Shown here: positions 15,848-24,817 of the stretch, one piece after another
How positions within the stretch are numbered: position 1 is the stretch's first letter
Layout: every line of letters starts with the position of its first letter
From: Prochlorococcus sp. AG-402-M23
GTDB lineage: Bacteria > Cyanobacteriota > Cyanobacteriia > PCC-6307 > Cyanobiaceae
Direction of reading: 5' to 3'
Length of the DNA: 57,510 nt
Assembly: GCA_003216575.1 (NCBI GenBank)
Contig: QCIR01000009.1
Coordinates: 1-57,510 of the forward strand
Notes under the pieces: model-generated
The model's database searches: none
Seen by the model: the letters and a program-made list of their open reading frames with translations, nothing else
What the model was told of the DNA's origin: nothing
Position numbers and translations under genes: made by a program

Positions 15848-16132
15848 TCAAGCTGAAACTGCTTCAGCATTAATTACATCATCGTCAGACATGTTTACTT
15901 CATCATCATTTGATTTCTTATTTTGAAGAATGTAGTAAGCAGCTCCTCCAGCAACTGTTGATGAGACAATTAATCCAGAGACAAGTGTAAGTGCAACGAG
16001 TCCGCCTATCAGTCCACCTTTCAAACGAAGAAGGTTTGATTTAATTAAAAGAAGTAAAAGTAATGTTGAAGTTGCTTTTAATGAAGCGATTCTTAAAGCT
16101 GTTAAAGGCCAAAATGGGTTAAAGAAAAACAT
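15848..16132 (-). CDS. Two-segment membrane protein with acidic tail
   Basis: 94 residues: hydrophobic N-terminal part, basic turn (LRLKGGLIGG), a second membrane helix (LVALTLVSGLIVSSTVAGGAAYYIL) and an acidic C-terminus (DDEVNMSDDDVINAE). Gly-rich second helix. Unknown family. It lies 57 bases downstream of the three-gene membrane operon on the same strand. Confidence 0.65.
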   Translation of the reverse strand: MFFFNPFWPLTALRIASLKATSTLLLLLLIKSNLLRLKGGLIGGLVALTLVSGLIVSSTVAGGAAYYILQNKKSNDDEVNMSDDDVINAEAVSA

Positions 16133-16188
16133 TTTAAAATTTCTTTCTTCAAATGTAGAGGCTTTTTTGACTTATTGAGGAAAAAAAA

Positions 16189-16371
16189 CTAGAAAATGGT
16201 GAAATTGCTTGTAGTTCCTTTAGGTGTAACAAAGTCTTGTACAATTTCTTCGTTCATACATTCAGTTGGATAGGAGATCACATTCTTTGCTGTGAATCCA
16301 GCACCAATGGCAACCACACCAATCACAAAAATCCATTTGGATCTTTCACTTGAAATAAGTCTGTTAATCAT
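16189..16371 (-). CDS. Small membrane protein, operon third gene
   Basis: 60 residues with one hydrophobic segment (WIFVIGVVAIGAGFTAKNVI) followed by a possible exported tail containing one Cys. Its ATG directly abuts the stop of 16372-16569 with no gap. Unknown. Confidence 0.65.
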   Translation of the reverse strand: MINRLISSERSKWIFVIGVVAIGAGFTAKNVISYPTECMNEEIVQDFVTPKGTTSNFTIF

Positions 16372-16569
16372 TTAGGAAAAATCATTGATTTTTATTCTGT
16401 CAAATAGTCTGAAAATTGGGTCAAAAAGATATTGATCGAGAGTTTTATCAGCATTTTGAGAAGTCATTACCCAATAAATAAAAACCCCAATACAAAGAAG
16501 AGTTAATATTTTCGGCCAAAAGTTTTCTGGATAATTCGAATCAGAGTTGAATTGATTTTCTTTTCTCAT
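16372..16569 (-). CDS. Small membrane protein, operon second gene
   Basis: 65 residues from ATG 16569 (MRKENQFNSDSNYPENFWPK), chosen because it overlaps the upstream stop as TAATG. One membrane helix (ILTLLCIGVFIYWVM), then LDQYLFDPIFRLFDRIK. Unknown. Confidence 0.65.
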   Translation of the reverse strand: MRKENQFNSDSNYPENFWPKILTLLCIGVFIYWVMTSQNADKTLDQYLFDPIFRLFDRIKINDFS

Positions 16570-16781
16570 TACTTCCAACGTATACGTTCTGGATGATCTT
16601 TTTCAATTTTCCTAATTAGCAAAACCAAACCCACAAGACTCAATGGTCCTATTACAAGTGCAACTTGCATAAAGGTTTGAATTAAAGGATCTAAAACCGC
16701 AAAACTATTCATTATCTCAACAAATGTCGCCACCATTACAACCAATAATCTTGAAAGTGAGTCTGGAGGAATCAAGAACAT
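16569..16781 (-). CDS. Small membrane protein, operon first gene
   Basis: 70 residues with two hydrophobic stretches (LLVVMVATFVEIMNSFAVL and ALVIGPLSLVGLVLLI) and a charged C-terminus (EKDHPERIRWK). Coupled to the next gene by TAATG. The three genes together look like a small membrane complex; no homology recognised. Confidence 0.65.
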   Translation of the reverse strand: MFLIPPDSLSRLLVVMVATFVEIMNSFAVLDPLIQTFMQVALVIGPLSLVGLVLLIRKIEKDHPERIRWK

Positions 16782-16858
16782 ATTTTCTTTCTGATTTACT
16801 TGTTGCTTTTATCTTAGTATTAGCTTGAATATAAATATTCTATTTAATTATTTTTGGA

Positions 16859-16963
16859 ATGTGCGGTCAACGTCCAAATATTCGACTAGTCCGTCCTCGG
16901 GTGTTCTCTGTTAAACAACAAACCCGGTTTCAATCTCTGGTAAGTTTCTTTATAAAATATTAG
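16859..16963 (+). CDS. Possible 34-residue basic peptide
   Basis: MCGQRPNIRLVRPRVFSVKQ then QTRFQSL and a hydrophobic end. Arg-rich, no membrane segment in the first part. A clean ATG-to-TAG frame but without a paralogue here. Confidence 0.35.
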   Translation: MCGQRPNIRLVRPRVFSVKQQTRFQSLVSFFIKY

Positions 16964-17025
16964 TTGTTGTATTAGGAAGATTTCAATAATGTTGCTAATT
17001 TCGTATTAGCTCCAAACTAATTTAA

Positions 17026-17622
17026 TTGACCTTCAGAGAATTATTATTATTAGTACATCTACAAGCAGTTCTCATCCCTATACTTATTGGAATTAAGTCC
17101 ATAAATAGATTCAAGCATATTAGATTTCCTCTGCTACCGCCTTTTGCCTTTATCTCATTAGGTCTTGCCTCAATGTTTGAGATGTTCGATCATACGACTA
17201 CGGATTGGATATATATAGATCACTCATCAATATATAATTGGCTATTTTATTCATTTCTTTCTATTGGATTATCGTTATTTAATATTTCAGTCGCTAAAAA
17301 CAAGTCGATTATAGCTAGCAATATTTTACTAATAATTGCAGCGGTTTTTTCTTATTGGTTTCTAGGCAAGTCAACAACTCTTTTAATTCAAGTATTAATA
17401 AGTATTCTACTTATATCGCAATGGTGGAGACGATTTAAAGATTGGGTCTTCTTTCTTTATCCAATCACCGGAGTAATCTTTACAACATTTTTTGGGATTC
17501 TACTTTCAAGTTCAGGTGAACAAATATGGCATGTATTTATAGGTCCATCTGGAACGATAAGTGTTTTAGCTTTTTACTCAGTTTTAAAGAGATCAAGAAA
17601 AAAAGAAATAATTTCTGCTTAA
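17026..17622 (+). CDS. Polytopic membrane protein
   Basis: 198 residues from TTG 17026, with about seven hydrophobic segments. Conserved-looking polar residues sit between them (FEMFDHTTTDW, SGEQIWHVFIGPSG), including a His/Asp pair that could be catalytic, faintly reminiscent of ceramidase-like CREST hydrolases, but this is too weak for a call. C-terminus basic (KRSRKKE). Confidence 0.75.
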   Translation: MTFRELLLLVHLQAVLIPILIGIKSINRFKHIRFPLLPPFAFISLGLASMFEMFDHTTTDWIYIDHSSIYNWLFYSFLSIGLSLFNISVAKNKSIIASNILLIIAAVFSYWFLGKSTTLLIQVLISILLISQWWRRFKDWVFFLYPITGVIFTTFFGILLSSSGEQIWHVFIGPSGTISVLAFYSVLKRSRKKEIISA

Positions 17623-17732
17623 TAAGATATTGATCAACATCAAGATCCCTATGATTTATTAAAATTACATTTGCAGTTATCTACTTAGATAATATGATTC
17701 ATCCCGTAACGTTGATTAGTGTTTAAAAGCTA

Positions 17733-17897
17733 ATGAGTCTGAGTTCTCATAGGCAACACAAAATTTATATTGCTGCAACGATGGGGTATGGACTTGGTTC
17801 TGAAGATCCAGAAGAATTGGCGCTTTATGAAACGATCAAGAAAGAAATAGAAAAAGGCAGCAAAAACAGAAATATGGGCATTCAAAGAACAGATTAA
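17733..17897 (+). CDS. 54-residue hypothetical protein
   Basis: MSLSSHRQHKIYIAATMGYG then LGSEDPEELALYETIKKEIE and a basic end. Soluble; clean start and stop between the membrane protein and tRNA-Gly. Unknown. Confidence 0.6.
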   Translation: MSLSSHRQHKIYIAATMGYGLGSEDPEELALYETIKKEIEKGSKNRNMGIQRTD

Positions 17898-17962
17898 ACT
17901 CTCATTTCAGAAAGTGTCTAAAGATAGGGGTAGGCCATTTAACTTCGCTAACTTAAAGATCT

Positions 17963-18034
17963 GCGGGTGTAGTTCAGTGGTAGAACGTCAGCTTCCCAAG
18001 CTGAATGTCGCCAGTTCGAGTCTGGTCATCCGCT
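17963..18034 (+). tRNA. trnG: tRNA-Gly (anticodon CCC)
   Basis: Full cloverleaf over 72 bases: acceptor GCGGGTG/CATCCGC, D arm GTTC-AGTGGTA-GAAC, anticodon stem TCAGC/GCTGA with loop TTCCCAA (anticodon CCC, reads GGG), T arm GCCAG-TTCGAGT-CTGGT, discriminator T. CCA is not encoded. It is the only complete tRNA seen in the window. Confidence 0.95.
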
Positions 18035-18141
18035 TAAAAGAAAATCGAAACTAAAGTCTAATTGTGTGGTGTAACTCACAACAGCAAGTTCAGTCCACAG
18101 ACAATAATTGATATCGACATAATTTAATTTTAGATATTTTT

Positions 18142-18486
18142 ATGGATAATCCCTCTAAGGAACAAATTCTTGCGGCATCCAGTGGATGGGTAGCTACAAC
18201 ATTAAATTTCCTTCCTGGCTTAGGTGCTGGATACCTTTACCAACGTCGCTGGATTCCTTACTTTGTAACTGCAAGCGCAGCTACAGCTTGGTTTGTTCTA
18301 GGAGCCATATTAAATGGTGATACAGAGCCAACAAAAGCCGAACAATTAATTGGAATAGGAGGCTTATTTTTGATCTCAATCACAACAATGGTTGAGGCTA
18401 AAATTGCTCATAAGAAAGCAATGTTGGCCGTAGAAGAACAGCTTCAGGCAAAGACTCCACAAAAAAAACGAGGTCTTTTTAGATAA
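18142..18486 (+). CDS. Cyanobacterial two-helix membrane protein
   Basis: 114 residues. A TM2-domain-like first half (FLPGLGAGYLYQRRWIPYF), two or three hydrophobic segments, then a charged tail ending PQKKRGLFR. Conserved hypothetical type in cyanobacteria; function unknown. Confidence 0.75.
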   Translation: MDNPSKEQILAASSGWVATTLNFLPGLGAGYLYQRRWIPYFVTASAATAWFVLGAILNGDTEPTKAEQLIGIGGLFLISITTMVEAKIAHKKAMLAVEEQLQAKTPQKKRGLFR

Positions 18487-18627
18487 ACAGCCATTTAGAA
18501 AATCAATAGTGATGACAGTAAAAACTCATAATTGTGTTAGAAGAGGCTGAAGATATGATGAATGAGACAAAATTTTATATAAAAATATGCAATGCTCTTT
18601 TTGTCTCCTAATCATCTGATCAAATAA

Positions 18628-18912
18628 GTGGCTCTTGAAACAACCCTATTCAGCTTTAAAATTTCTGTTCCGTTTGAACAATGGGCAGCGGTCTATGACA
18701 GTGAAGAAAACAAACAACTTATGAAAGAAGAAGAAATTGTTTGTCTTTATAGAGGTATAAAGAAAGAGGATCCAAGTAGTGCCGTTGTTATAGAGCAAGC
18801 TGAAGAAGGAAAATCAATCGCAATGTTTCCCAATCCTGAAGTAAGACCTTTAATCGAGGAAGCTGGACAGATTTATGATTCAACCGTCATCACTAGTTAC
18901 TTACAAAGTTAA
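18628..18912 (+). CDS. DUF3764 family protein
   Basis: 94 residues from GTG 18628. The family pattern is clear: ETTLFSFKISVPFEQWAAVYDS at the N-terminus, LYRGIKKEDPSSAVVI-QA-EG in the middle, and an end with STVITSYLQS. A ferredoxin-like alpha/beta barrel monooxygenase-type fold is likely, but no reaction is known. Seven bases upstream of the lipoprotein gene, so probably co-transcribed. Confidence 0.8.
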   Translation: MALETTLFSFKISVPFEQWAAVYDSEENKQLMKEEEIVCLYRGIKKEDPSSAVVIEQAEEGKSIAMFPNPEVRPLIEEAGQIYDSTVITSYLQS

Positions 18913-18919
18913 TTAAAAG

Positions 18920-19171
18920 ATGAAACACTTTATTTCTCTTGTTGTATTGGCTGTATTTATAAGTGGCTGTACCAAGAACACTTCTCAAGTCAGTTCCTTA
19001 AAACCAAATGAAATCTCTGAGACTCAAAGACAAAGAGATCTTTGCCTAGATTGGTATGCTTACAGAATTGAAACTGCTAAAGCAATCTCAGACCTAAATC
19101 TCAAAACAGAAAAAGAGTCGGATTTAATGGTTTATTGTGAGTTCTTTAAAAATGTAGCTGATACAAATTAA
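18920..19171 (+). CDS. Small lipoprotein with two-cysteine pattern
   Basis: 83 residues. Lipobox LAVFISGC places the lipidated Cys at residue 17. The mature part has Cys in RDLCLDWYAYRIETAKAIS and in MVYCEFF, about 27 residues apart, with DLNLKTEKES between, matching the layout of the exported proteins at 1314 and 3882. Co-transcribed with DUF3764. Confidence 0.75.
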   Translation: MKHFISLVVLAVFISGCTKNTSQVSSLKPNEISETQRQRDLCLDWYAYRIETAKAISDLNLKTEKESDLMVYCEFFKNVADTN

Positions 19172-19382
19172 CTTTTTACATGGAATTGAATTTACCTTGT
19201 AGTTTTATGTCTTAAAACTTTCTCAAGGATACAGCTGAATAAAAATATTTTACTCTCCATTTTTTAGACTTATTGGCTAGTTCAAAACAAAATTTAAGAA
19301 CATTAAAGCTTCGAATCTATGCTAGAAATATACATGAAAGAATCATCAAATTAAAGACTTAACCAACTACAAAAAGATCTAA

Positions 19383-21077
19383 ATGAGCAGTACTAAAGCT
19401 ATGCAGACAACTAGAACTTTCTCTGAGTTTGCAAAACAAGCTGACTACTCATTCATGGATTCTCTCGAACCTGATCCTCAGGCAACAGATGATGGTGACG
19501 ACCACCTCACAAGAGAGGTCTTTTCTGGTCACTATGTACCTGTCACTCCAACAGCAATTCCAAAACCAGAATATGTCGCTCACAGTAAAATATTATTTAA
19601 CGAGTTAGGTTTGAGTCAGGAACTTGCTCTAGATGAGCTTTTTCGTCGTCTATTCTCCGGCGACATAAGTGTTGCAACAACTCCGATGCGACCAGTTGGC
19701 TGGGCCACCGGTTACGCACTATCTATCTATGGAACTGAATATACTCAGCAGTGTCCATTTGGGACAGGTAACGGCTATGGAGATGGGAGAGCCATTTCAA
19801 TATTTGAAGGTCTCTTTAATGGCAAAAGATGGGAGATGCAACTTAAAGGGGGAGGACCGACACCATACTGCAGAGGAGCTGATGGACGAGCAGTGCTTCG
19901 TTCAAGTGTTCGTGAGTTTTTAGCGCAGGAATATATGCAGTCACTCGGAGTACCAACAACACGATCTCTCACACTATATGTCTCTAAGTCTGAAACAGTC
20001 CGCAGGCCATGGTATACAAAAGACTCCAATTCAATCGATCCAGACATATTGATAGAAACACCAGCTGCAATCTCAACACGAGTCGCACCATCATTTTTAC
20101 GGGTAGGTCAGATAGAACTCTTTGCACGTCGAGTACGCAACAATGAGCATCAAGATGCAATGAAAGAGCTCGAGATGATTGTGAAGCACTTAATCGTGAG
20201 AAATTACAAGGAGGAAATTGATCCGACACTTAGCTTTACCAATCAAGTCGTTGAGCTTGCAAATTCATTCAGAGAACGACTCACATCATTAGTAGCCAAT
20301 TGGATGCGAATTGGCTATTGCCAAGGCAATTTCAACAGTGACAACTGCGCTGCAGGAGGTTTCACCCTCGATTACGGTCCATTTGGATTTTGCGAACACT
20401 TCGATCCCAGATTTCAACCTTGGACAGGAGGTGGTGAACATTTTGCATTCTTTAACCAACAAGTTGCTGCCGAAGCAAATTATCAAATGTTTGGGGGGGC
20501 GCTTCGACCTCTGCTTATCGGCAATGCAAATGCACTCGACAGGCTAGATAGCATCCGCGATGGATTTACTACAGTAATGAATCAGAAAATGGAGAGCATG
20601 TGGACAAAAAAACTGGGCCTAGACACCTATGACGCATCTCTAGTAAATGAAATGTTACAGCTCATGGTTCACACAAAGGTCGACTACACAATCTTTTTCC
20701 GAAAGCTTTCAAGTATTCCACAAAAAATTAAGGATATAAAAGATAGTTTCTACCTACCAATTTCAGAAGAGATTGAGACCAAATGGATCAATTGGCTACA
20801 AAGATGGCGGGAGAACGTAATTAACAAAGGTGATCAAAATGAAATATCAGCAAAAATGAAACGCATTAATCCAAAATACACATGGCGGGAATGGCTCATC
20901 ACACCAGCATACGAAATGGCAGAGAAAGGCGACTATGGTCTCATAATGGAACTCCAATCTGTCTTAGACAAACCTTACGAGGAACAATCATTAGAGGTAC
21001 AGAAAAAATATGACCGACTCAAGCCAAAGAAATTCTTTGGGGCCGGAGGGGTTTCGCATTACAGCTGTTCCTCATGA
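19383..21077 (+). CDS. selO: SelO protein adenylyltransferase
   Basis: 564 residues, near the usual length for SelO (YdiU/UPF0061), a pseudokinase-fold enzyme that transfers AMP from ATP to protein Ser/Thr/Tyr and is linked to redox stress. Signature blocks: [32 protein letters not shown], and the metal-binding region [20 protein letters not shown]. It ends HYSCSS with Cys at the antepenultimate position, where human SELENOO has selenocysteine. By eye GC is higher than in neighbours and codon use differs, suggesting transfer. No obvious partners next to it. Confidence 0.95.
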   Translation: MSSTKAMQTTRTFSEFAKQADYSFMDSLEPDPQATDDGDDHLTREVFSGHYVPVTPTAIPKPEYVAHSKILFNELGLSQELALDELFRRLFSGDISVATTPMRPVGWATGYALSIYGTEYTQQCPFGTGNGYGDGRAISIFEGLFNGKRWEMQLKGGGPTPYCRGADGRAVLRSSVREFLAQEYMQSLGVPTTRSLTLYVSKSETVRRPWYTKDSNSIDPDILIETPAAISTRVAPSFLRVGQIELFARRVRNNEHQDAMKELEMIVKHLIVRNYKEEIDPTLSFTNQVVELANSFRERLTSLVANWMRIGYCQGNFNSDNCAAGGFTLDYGPFGFCEHFDPRFQPWTGGGEHFAFFNQQVAAEANYQMFGGALRPLLIGNANALDRLDSIRDGFTTVMNQKMESMWTKKLGLDTYDASLVNEMLQLMVHTKVDYTIFFRKLSSIPQKIKDIKDSFYLPISEEIETKWINWLQRWRENVINKGDQNEISAKMKRINPKYTWREWLITPAYEMAEKGDYGLIMELQSVLDKPYEEQSLEVQKKYDRLKPKKFFGAGGVSHYSCSS

Positions 21078-21263
21078 ATCAAAAACAAAATTTAAAATCT
21101 ACGTGGTTAGGGCTCTAGAATTTAAAATTTAGTTTAATTTGCTTCAATAGAAACAAAAAACAAAAAACAATTCTTTGAATGGCTTTTTTATATAGGTAAC
21201 CGAACCAATAATTCTCTCAATATAGAAATAATTAACACATGATTAAGTAGTTTAATTTAGAAC

Positions 21264-21392
21264 ATGTCTGAAGATACAAAATCTAAAATCAGAACTTTTC
21301 TTCCGTTTAGTTGGTTCATTCCCGCACTCATTTCTTTTGGAGTGATTAATTACCACCAACTTTCTGCAGGCATCTCACCCATATCCCTTTAG
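21264..21392 (+). CDS. 42-residue membrane protein
   Basis: MSEDTKSKIRTFLPFSWFIP then ALISFGVIN and YHQLSAG. One membrane helix. Five bases before the next start, opening a run of three small genes (21264-21698). Unknown. Confidence 0.6.
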   Translation: MSEDTKSKIRTFLPFSWFIPALISFGVINYHQLSAGISPISL

Positions 21393-21396
21393 CACT

Positions 21397-21531
21397 ATGT
21401 CATCACACTTTCCTGAATTCTACGAATCAATAGTTGAGGCTTCGAACAGAGGCGAGTTGTGGGGGCTAGATCAATTTTCAAATAATATCAATCAACTTGA
21501 AATCGACTATGCCCCTTTAGGTTACAAATAA
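21397..21531 (+). CDS. 44-residue acidic protein
   Basis: MSSHFPEFYESIVEASNRGE then LWGLDQFSNNINQLE and ending APLGYK. Its stop overlaps the next ATG (TAATG). Unknown; support is the tight spacing on both sides. Confidence 0.6.
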   Translation: MSSHFPEFYESIVEASNRGELWGLDQFSNNINQLEIDYAPLGYK

Positions 21532-21698
21532 TGCTTAACTTCGATAAAATTAATTCTCTAAATCAAGAAGATAGAGAATTAATTTCTGATTTAAAATCTA
21601 GCTTTGACCTTGGGACCCGAACTTTTATTGGACAAGATGAAGATGAGATAGTTGATGAACTAATTGATTTAGTGACTGAACCTATTAAAGATCTATAG
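21531..21698 (+). CDS. 55-residue acidic helical protein
   Basis: MLNFDKINSLNQEDRELISD then LGTRTFIGQDEDEIVDEL. Strongly acidic, soluble. Coupled to the upstream gene by TAATG. No family recognised. Confidence 0.6.
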   Translation: MLNFDKINSLNQEDRELISDLKSSFDLGTRTFIGQDEDEIVDELIDLVTEPIKDL

Positions 21699-21825
21699 AT
21701 AGCATTAAGACTTTAATATAAAATAATTGGATACAGAAATTTCTTTTTTCGAATAAGATTGAATCGCAAAGATTAATTGAAACCCCAGAAAGTAAAAAAG
21801 AAAAATCTCAACCATTAATTTTTTG

Positions 21826-22053
21826 CTAAATAATTTCAGCATCTCTAAGAAGGTAAATAGCTTCTTTCCTTCCAACGGCTCTTTCAGCATCATTCATCAA
21901 CTTAATGTAGCTCTCTCTCAAAGCCTGCTTTTCCATGACTACTTTGGTAAGCATATGAAGCTTTTCAGTTCGATCGTCAACTTCGCTATTGACTACATTC
22001 TTTATGAAGCCATGTGGGTATTTAGCTTTTACCCGAACGTTGTGCCTACTCAT
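21826..22053 (-). CDS. 75-residue basic helical protein
   Basis: MSRHNVRVKAKYPHGFIKNV then a long helix (LTKVVMEKQALRESYIKLMN) and RAVGRKEAIYLL. The plus-strand frame over the same bases (21823-22122) is longer but less protein-like, so I keep the minus one. Confidence 0.55.
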   Translation of the reverse strand: MSRHNVRVKAKYPHGFIKNVVNSEVDDRTEKLHMLTKVVMEKQALRESYIKLMNDAERAVGRKEAIYLLRDAEII

Positions 22054-22473
22054 TTAACAAAATTTTGGTTATTGATTTATCATTCGAATATTCTGAAAAG
22101 GGAACTTATCAACCACGTGTAGGGTTAACCTCAAATTCTTTAATTCAACGAGAAAGATTTACCTACTTCAATTCAAGAGTCTTTCGCGAGTTCAATTAAC
22201 TCTTACAATGACATGTCAACTAGATAACTTCGGATACATTCGAAAGCATTAAAGCTCTTAATACTTTTCCTCTCATTGAGCATTGCACGAGAGATTCTTA
22301 GAGCTAAGGCTTCTTTAGTGAAGAGTGCACAAAAACAACTACTAAAATGCTATTAAACTTCTGGATATGTTTGCGTACAAATCATCTAAAAAAAAAAATA
22401 AGATCAATATAATTGCTCTCAAAGTCACACTCTTCAAATTGACCTTTTAATATTTTATTTAAATAAAATAACT
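22054..22473. other. Mostly non-coding gap with a weak remnant
   Basis: No convincing gene. On the minus strand 22203-22340 an open stretch reads ALRISRAMLNERKSIKSF and ends at TAA 22203; only 26 residues follow a Met (22283), so it is at most a fragment of something lost. Confidence 0.3.
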
Positions 22474-22686
22474 ATGACAGAAGCTAAGAAAAACAAAAAA
22501 TTTGGATTCAACCCAAAAACTTCAAAGACTTCAGAAAAAAAAGAGGTAATTAAAGAAACCAAAGGAAGACTTATCTCCTGGTCTCCCTGGCCTCCAGCTA
22601 ATTTCAAAACTCGTTACCCCGCATTCCCTTTGGTTACGACTGTTTTGATTTTAATAATTTTACGCTGGCTAACCTTGGCTAATTAG
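22474..22686 (+). CDS. Tail-anchored small membrane protein
   Basis: 70 residues: Lys-rich soluble start (MTEAKKNKKFGFNPKTSKTS), then SWSPWPPANFKTRYPAFP and one C-terminal helix (LVTTVLILIILRWLTLAN). Tryptophan/proline-rich boundary. Unknown. Confidence 0.7.
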   Translation: MTEAKKNKKFGFNPKTSKTSEKKEVIKETKGRLISWSPWPPANFKTRYPAFPLVTTVLILIILRWLTLAN

Positions 22687-22737
22687 CTTAATTAAGTACT
22701 AGTAAATATTGAAAAGTTATATAAGGGAAATTGTATT

Positions 22738-22938
22738 TCAAAAGTGAAAATAGGGTATTTCTCTTGGGGGGACGGGACGCGCAGAACAGATACCAAATTG
22801 CAAGCACTCCATCACATCATCATCATATTTTGGCTTATAATTAGAAAACAAATCAGACATTTCATTTTCTTGAATAGCAACCCCAGAAAAATTTCGAAAT
22901 AATTGCTTTGAGAATGGCATGGGAAGACATCTAAACAA
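22738..22938 (-). CDS. MECLQFGICS-family peptide, copy 1
   Basis: 66 residues (or 60 from the ATG at 22920). The C-terminal part reads YDDDVMECLQFGICSARPVP, sharing an acidic run, MECLQFGICS and a following Arg-Pro with 24243-24410 and 24818-25006. The N-terminal halves of the three differ. The two Cys are separated by LQFGI. Possibly a precursor peptide with a conserved tail, or a small Cys-pair protein; function unknown. Confidence 0.75.
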   Translation of the reverse strand: MFRCLPMPFSKQLFRNFSGVAIQENEMSDLFSNYKPKYDDDVMECLQFGICSARPVPPREIPYFHF

Positions 22939-23142
22939 CTTGCTTAATTTCTACTCGTATTGGTTTAAGAAATCTATAGGGATGAACACTCAAGTATTTA
23001 TACAGTCACGAAAACAATTCAATAAATAGAGAAAATTGTCGAAGAATCAACTAGAACTTCTTTTAATAGAAATTGTTTTATTAACACGCGTCTAATTTTT
23101 CTCCACGCTTTACTTTGGCTTTTCTCGAAAATAAAAGTTAAA

Positions 23143-23394
23143 TTATTTTGATTTTTCTCTTTGACTAAAGCCATCCGGAGACTGAAGATAAGAAGTTTGG
23201 CCTAAATAGGGATCTTCGCCAAAAAGATCGTTCATTTGCTTTTCTGTCATTTGCCTAGGAGATTGAACGGTTTCAGTAGGATCTGTTTCTATAAGGGAAG
23301 AATCTATTTCATCTGCATTAACAGCCGGAGGACAAAGAGTCAGAAGAAGACCAAGAGAGAAAGAAACGATTCGAATTAGCAATGAGTTATTCAT
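23143..23394 (-). CDS. Exported GE..YLG-family protein
   Basis: 83 residues from ATG 23394. Signal peptide (LLIRIVSFSLGLLLTLCPPAVNA), short acidic linker, then TEKQMNDLFGEDPYLGQTSY. The copy at 38124-38378 has TEEQLNDLLGEEMYLGETDW at the same place. Overlaps the stop of 23387-23560 by eight bases, so the two are coupled. Unknown role in the periplasm. Confidence 0.75.
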   Translation of the reverse strand: MNNSLLIRIVSFSLGLLLTLCPPAVNADEIDSSLIETDPTETVQSPRQMTEKQMNDLFGEDPYLGQTSYLQSPDGFSQREKSK

Positions 23395-23560
23395 TTTCTT
23401 GAAAGTACTTATCGGTAGAATCGGAAGTATCAACTTGCTCAATCTTCTCACCTTGACTTGCTTTGTTCTTATTAGATAAAGAGCATCCACCTTCACCCCA
23501 TGCCAAAACAGGATGTGTCGTAAAAGAAAGGGCAAATACTAAAGGTGGAATTTTATTCAT
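23387..23560 (-). CDS. Small exported protein
   Basis: 57 residues from ATG 23560: MNKIPPLVFALSFTTHPVLA is a signal peptide, followed by WGEGGCSLSNKNKASQG and an acidic end. Single mature Cys. Overlaps the downstream exported gene. Unknown. Confidence 0.65.
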   Translation of the reverse strand: MNKIPPLVFALSFTTHPVLAWGEGGCSLSNKNKASQGEKIEQVDTSDSTDKYFQENE

Positions 23561-23618
23561 AAGAAAAATTGGAAGCAAAGCAATATTAAAGCCTTTTAAG
23601 AAAGTTCATTTAACTGAC

Positions 23619-24083
23619 TTAATTCATGTCCATTCCTATTTCCATTTCATTCAGAGAAGCCTCACTCTGATCACTATCTAAAGGTCCTAGACCTATTTCA
23701 GGCAAATTTTCCTCACTTACTTCAGGCAAGGATGGTTCAATAACAATCCCGAGAGGATTCTCACCATTGTTTTCTAGAATTGACGGCTCATCAAATTGAG
23801 ACTTGTCTTCTTGATCTGTCAGAAATTCTGATTCTGTTAAAAGATTATTATCTTCACTAGGTATTCTTTCACTTGTATCCTTTATTAGTAATTTCGAAAG
23901 CTCAACACCGTCTATGATTACTGACTTCTGATTTTCATACATATCTTGTATCACATTAATTATTTCACCAGATTTTGTGGGTTGGGAAATAAAAGCAAAA
24001 CAAGTCCAGCCAGCCAGAATAATTGAGATTAAGACAATAGAAATAAAAGCAGAATACATTGCTCTTATTATTGTTTTGATCAT
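23619..24083 (-). CDS. Membrane-anchored acidic protein
   Basis: 154 residues. One N-terminal membrane helix (AFISIVLISIILAGWTCFAF), then a low-complexity acidic tail rich in Ser, Glu and Pro (VIEPSLPEVSEENLPEIGLG) ending MDMN. Upstream of the two exported genes on the same strand. No family recognised. Confidence 0.7.
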   Translation of the reverse strand: MIKTIIRAMYSAFISIVLISIILAGWTCFAFISQPTKSGEIINVIQDMYENQKSVIIDGVELSKLLIKDTSERIPSEDNNLLTESEFLTDQEDKSQFDEPSILENNGENPLGIVIEPSLPEVSEENLPEIGLGPLDSDQSEASLNEMEIGMDMN

Positions 24084-24242
24084 TCGGTAACTTTAGATAT
24101 TGTTAAATCTAGGCACATCATTTAATACTTAAAACGGCCTCTTCACACCCTGTAAAGGCGTATAAATACTTTGGGGTTTACTCTCTGGTTTTTCCTACAC
24201 GAATAGAGTAGAAAAGTAGAAGGGTATTTAGGGAGCTTAATT

Positions 24243-24410
24243 ATGTCCTTTAATCCATTCAAACCTTTAATGCAAAAAATACAAGAATTATTCGTTACTA
24301 ATATGTCAATGAAGAATCATAAAAACGATGAAGATATGGAATGCCTACAGTTTGGCATTTGTTCTATACAAACAAAATCACCTAGACCAGAAGAGTTGTA
24401 TTTTAGATAA
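24243..24410 (+). CDS. MECLQFGICS-family peptide, copy 2
   Basis: 55 residues: MSFNPFKPLMQKIQELFVTN, then KNDEDMECLQFGICSIQTK and a tail with PRPEELYFR. The amphipathic N-terminal helix differs from the other copies; the acidic run and MECLQFGICS are the same. A ribosome site AGGGAGC lies ten bases upstream. Confidence 0.8.
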   Translation: MSFNPFKPLMQKIQELFVTNMSMKNHKNDEDMECLQFGICSIQTKSPRPEELYFR

Positions 24411-24797
24411 AACCAAATACGGTACATTGCCACTTCAGGAATCATTTTAATAAATTCAGCTAATTCTTTGAATTTCGTTCTAAATCAATGATCTTTATAG
24501 TTTCCGTAATGTAATCAAAATAAAATTTTAATGGTAAATGAGAAAGCAGATTGTCACAACTCATTAATCAAATTCAATTGATTTTTCTATCTATTTAAAC
24601 TATTAATAATAAAGAAACAATTTCTAAAACTCTTAAAATGTTATCTGCCTCTCTTGAAATATTGAAGAAATATACACAAAAGTAAGTTTATATAAATGTT
24701 TAATTCAAAAAAGAGACTATTTAATGAATATTAAAACCGCATAAAACTTAAGTCTTTATGCTCTAGGTATCAATCACCCGATAGGAGTAGAAATAAT
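24411..24797. other. Gap between two MECLQFGICS genes
   Basis: 387 AT-rich bases. I see no gene, tRNA or strong terminator. The last 30 bases before copy 3 hold a purine-rich ribosome site (ATAGGAGTAG). Confidence 0.4.
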
Positions 24798-24817
24798 ATG
24801 TGGATCTTCGACCTCCT

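Noticed and set aside
19669-20547. Several frames inside selO on both strands
   Set aside because: Shadows of a clearly recognised 564-residue SelO frame.
21823-22122. 99-codon plus-strand frame
   Set aside because: Longer than the minus-strand frame it overlaps but with less convincing residue use; kept the minus-strand one.
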